Assembly (NCBI GenBank): GCA_005879065.1
Contig: VBLU01000022.1
Span: 1 to 14,241 of the forward strand
Reading direction: 5' to 3'
Origin: Methanobacteriota archaeon
GTDB taxonomy: Archaea > Thermoplasmatota > Thermoplasmata > RBG-16-68-12
Length of the DNA: 14,241 nucleotides
Below, in pieces: positions 11,891 to 14,241 of this stretch. The notes under the pieces are model-generated. The model was not told the origin of the DNA. It did no database searches and saw only the letters and a list, made by a program, of their open reading frames with translations. The first letter of the stretch is position 1, and every line of letters starts with the position of its first letter. The translations under genes and the position numbers were made by a program.

Positions 11891-13195
11891 ATGGAGCGGG
11901 ACGGTGAAACGAAGAATCCGCTTCATACGGACCTGCACCGAGTCCTCACGCTCCGCCATGCCGTGGCGATCTACGTCAGTTCGCTCCTGGGGTCCGGCAT
12001 CTTCGTCATCCCCGGGCTCGCGGCTCGCATCGCGGGCCCTGCGTCGATCATCTCCTGGATCCTCTTGTCGCTCGCGAGCTATCCCTTCGCCTATACGTTC
12101 GCGAAGCTCTCCGCCCGGAACCCGGAATCGGGAGGAATCTATGCCTTCGCGCGGGAAGGCCTCGGCCGGGGTGCGAGCGCGGCGACCGCCTGGCTTTTCC
12201 TAGCCTGGGCGGTCTTGGGGGCCCCCGCGGCGACCGTGGCGGCGGCCTCGTACCTCACGTTCGTCCTCCCGCTGAATCGCCCGGACGTGTTCCTCGTCGC
12301 GGCGGCCATCCTGATTGGCGCGTTCGGCGTCAACTACCTGGGCATCCGTTTCACCGGTCGCGTGCAAGTCGCGACCGTCGGCGCCATCCTCGCGGCCCTC
12401 GCGATCGCCGTCGTCGCGTCCGCTCCGAGGATTTCCCCCGCGAACTACACGCCCATCCTCCCGAACGGACTCGCTTCCATCGGCACCGCGGCCGCGCTCA
12501 TCATGTGGTCCTATCTGGGATACGAGAACACATCCAACGTGGCGGAAGAGTTCCGGAATCCGGAGCGGGACTTCCACCGCAGCGTGGTCATCAGCGTGAT
12601 CCTGATCAGTGCCCTCTACCTCGCGGTGGCCATCGTCACGGTGGGCACGGGGGCCTACACCGTCGGGGGAGGTGTCACTCCCTTTGCCGCGATGATGTCG
12701 GGCGCCTTCGGTTCGTATGGCGGGATGTTCGTCGCCATCCTCGCGGTCTTCGTCACGTTCGGCACGGTGAACGCCTACGTGGCGGGCATGGCGAGGGTCT
12801 ACTACGCCGCCGCCCGGGACGGCGTCTTCCCGGAGGCGCTCGGCAAGGTCGATCCAAAGACCGGTGCTCCGAGGCGTTCGCTCGTGTTCCTGATCGTCAT
12901 GGTCCTCCTGAGCCTCGCGGCCTTCTATTTCCTGAACGTGGAATTCGTGTCGGCATTCTTGATGGCCAGCGGCGCCGCGATCCTGACGTACGTGATCGGG
13001 TCGGTCGCCGGAATTCGGCTCCTCCGGGAGCGCGGGATGCGACGGATCCTTCCCTGGATTTCCCTCGTCGTGTCCGTGGTCCTGCTTCCGTTCATCGGGA
13101 CCCTCCTGGCGGTAAGCGTGGCGATTGGCGGGGTCGGCCTGCTCACCAGCTGGGGACTTTTGCGACGGAGGAAAACAGTGAACGCAGGGATCTAG
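11891..13195 (+). CDS. APC superfamily amino acid permease
   Basis: This 434-aa protein has 12 predicted membrane helices. It opens with the APC signature LGSGIFVIPG (33-42) in the first helix, which contributes to the substrate site. SARNPESGGIYAFAREGLG follows helix 2, and WSYLGYENTSNVAEEFRNPERDF follows helix 6, both typical of the family. VYYAAARDGVFPEALGKVDPKTGAPRRSL forms the conserved cytoplasmic loop after helix 8. Uptake or exchange of amino acids or amines across the cytoplasmic membrane is likely; the exact substrate is not readable. ATG 11891 is supported by GGGAGGAGG. It is divergent from the disrupted aminotransferase (148-nt gap), which is suggestive of linked amino acid metabolism but no more. 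It converges on the glutamyl-tRNA synthetase gene with ten bases between the stops. Confidence 0.92.
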   Translation: MERDGETKNPLHTDLHRVLTLRHAVAIYVSSLLGSGIFVIPGLAARIAGPASIISWILLSLASYPFAYTFAKLSARNPESGGIYAFAREGLGRGASAATAWLFLAWAVLGAPAATVAAASYLTFVLPLNRPDVFLVAAAILIGAFGVNYLGIRFTGRVQVATVGAILAALAIAVVASAPRISPANYTPILPNGLASIGTAAALIMWSYLGYENTSNVAEEFRNPERDFHRSVVISVILISALYLAVAIVTVGTGAYTVGGGVTPFAAMMSGAFGSYGGMFVAILAVFVTFGTVNAYVAGMARVYYAAARDGVFPEALGKVDPKTGAPRRSLVFLIVMVLLSLAAFYFLNVEFVSAFLMASGAAILTYVIGSVAGIRLLRERGMRRILPWISLVVSVVLLPFIGTLLAVSVAIGGVGLLTSWGLLRRRKTVNAGI

Positions 13196-13205
13196 CATCG
13201 CGACG

Positions 13206-14241
13206 TCAGCGGTGTGCGAAGAACGCCCGAACCTCGGCCTTGCTCACGTGATCGATCCGCGCGAAACCCACGCGCTCGAACTGGACGACGTCGTCCACTT
13301 TCAGGGAGGCCACGAGGGGCTCGCCCAATCCTCGGGATTCGGATCCGTCCGGCAGGACGAGGTGCACGTTGATCCCGTGGGTGACCCACTGGATCTTCGG
13401 GATGTCCTTGTTCTCCATCGAGACAAAGCGAGCCCGGTGATCCAGGATGATGTTGCAGAAGTCTTTCAGTCGCACCTCTTTGCCGCGGAACTTCTCGAAA
13501 TCCTCCTTGGCGACGTGGACCTTTGGTCCCGCGGGAATTTCGCGATGGCCGCGGCCCGGGAAGTCCGGGTGGAGGGGCGCCTTCGCATGTTCGATCGGCG
13601 GCAGGCCGGCGATCTCCACCGCCACGGGATCGGGGACGAAGAAGTAGCGGTTCGCGTCCTTGTCGATCAGCTTCCGGTTCTCGGAGTACAAGGTCTCCGC
13701 GGGCACTTCGATGTCGTTCAGGCTCAGGCCGAAGGAGAGCACGAACTCCCTCAAGGCGGCCGGCCGTATGCCCCGGCGGCGCAGGGATTGCAAGGACCAC
13801 GTCCTCGGGTCGTCGATCCCGGTCAGGTGGCCCGCGGCGATCTCCTTCCGATATCGGGACTTCGACAGTTCCAGGTCCTTGAATCGCAGGATGCCGAAGT
13901 GGACGAACTCCGGTCGTCGCCGGATCCCGAGGATGTCCCAGATCCGCGTCTCCATCTGGTCCTCCATCACGAGGTCCTTCCCGCGGAGGACGTGCGTCAC
14001 GCCGAGCAAAGCATCATCGACGGCCCAGGAGAACTCCAGCATCGGCCAGACTCGGTAGCGGTCGCCGACGCGCGGATGGTCCCGCTCTGCGATCCGGAAC
14101 AGTACGCGATCCCGGAAGGCCGGGTTCGGGTCCGCCATGTCTGTCTTGAGTCGGACAACGGCCTCCCCCTCGGCGTATTCGCCGGCGAGCATCGCCTTCC
14201 ACATCGCGATCGTCTCGTCCACGCTCTGGATGCGGTGGACG
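13206..14241 (-). CDS. gltX: Glutamyl-tRNA synthetase, archaeal type, C-terminal part (runs off right edge)
   Basis: The frame is open to the last base, so about 344 C-terminal residues are present and the N-terminal HIGH-motif half lies beyond the window; the GTG at 14222 is internal. The family pattern is clear: YRVWPMLEFSWAVDDALLGVTHVLRGKDL, then the KMSKS-equivalent loop ELSKSRYRKEI (LSKS at 13857-13868). Next come GIDDPRTWSLQSLRRRGIRPAALREF and NRKLIDKDANRYFFVPDPV, followed by the beta-barrel anticodon-binding region with LHPDFPGRGHREI and KEVRLKDFCNIIL. It attaches Glu to tRNA-Glu in the cytoplasm; archaeal enzymes of this type are often non-discriminating and also charge tRNA-Gln for later amidation, which cannot be decided here. 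The C-terminus is complete (TGA at 13206-13208). Confidence 0.93.
   Translation of the reverse strand, partial: VHRIQSVDETIAMWKAMLAGEYAEGEAVVRLKTDMADPNPAFRDRVLFRIAERDHPRVGDRYRVWPMLEFSWAVDDALLGVTHVLRGKDLVMEDQMETRIWDILGIRRRPEFVHFGILRFKDLELSKSRYRKEIAAGHLTGIDDPRTWSLQSLRRRGIRPAALREFVLSFGLSLNDIEVPAETLYSENRKLIDKDANRYFFVPDPVAVEIAGLPPIEHAKAPLHPDFPGRGHREIPAGPKVHVAKEDFEKFRGKEVRLKDFCNIILDHRARFVSMENKDIPKIQWVTHGINVHLVLPDGSESRGLGEPLVASLKVDDVVQFERVGFARIDHVSKAEVRAFFAHR

Noticed and set aside
1..14241. CRISPR arrays, insertion sequences, attachment sites or prophage genes
   Set aside because: No regularly spaced repeats, transposase or integrase motifs, or terminal inverted repeats were seen on either strand.

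Overview
The window reads as a stretch of a high-GC archaeal chromosome. The archaeal assignment rests on the archaeal-type glutamyl-tRNA synthetase, a Roadblock/LC7 protein, an AmmeMemoRadiSam-type radical SAM enzyme carrying inteins, A/T-rich TATA-like boxes about 25-55 nt upstream of starts, and several apparently leaderless genes. A membrane-anchored surface protein with a C-terminal zinc ribbon, and a winged-helix/STAND/TPR regulator, would fit an uncultured Thermoplasmatota lineage, but that placement is inference. Coding density is very high. No tRNA, rRNA, CRISPR array, insertion sequence or prophage was seen, and no gene-free stretch exceeds about 150 nt.

Left edge (1-2052): the 3' part of a radical SAM gene (AmrS family). 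Its [4Fe-4S] motif CX3CX2C is split by two inteins. The last 11 residues of one intein occupy 1-33, three host residues (Cys-Arg-Tyr) occupy 34-42, and a complete 403-residue intein with a LAGLIDADG endonuclease occupies 43-1251. The second and third cluster cysteines are the +1 splicing nucleophiles of the two inteins. This is the most unusual feature of the window.

Centre-left (2054-5522): an AmpS/NicX-like aminopeptidase family protein (-), a Roadblock/LC7 protein (+), a PAP2 phosphatase (-), an EndoIII-family DNA glycosylase of the COG2231 type (+), and a HAD hydrolase (+) whose C-terminus is broken by an apparent internal deletion with frameshift.

Centre (5559-10176): three plus-strand genes with their own promoters, encoding a winged-helix/STAND ATPase/TPR regulator of 821 aa, a secreted beta-sandwich surface protein with one membrane anchor and a cytoplasmic zinc ribbon, and an ankyrin-repeat protein.

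Right (10181-14241): a VOC/glyoxalase-like protein (-), a class I/II aminotransferase (-) disrupted by a second apparent internal deletion plus frameshift, an APC-family amino acid permease (+), and the C-terminal part of glutamyl-tRNA synthetase (-), which runs off the right edge.

These are mostly unrelated housekeeping and regulatory genes, not one operon. Recurring structural themes are near-abutting convergent gene ends, and a repeated promoter element GGTTAAGTA, two copies of which contain the stop codon of the preceding gene. The paired, similar-sized, out-of-frame losses in the HAD and aminotransferase genes need a read-level check to separate real decay from assembly error.
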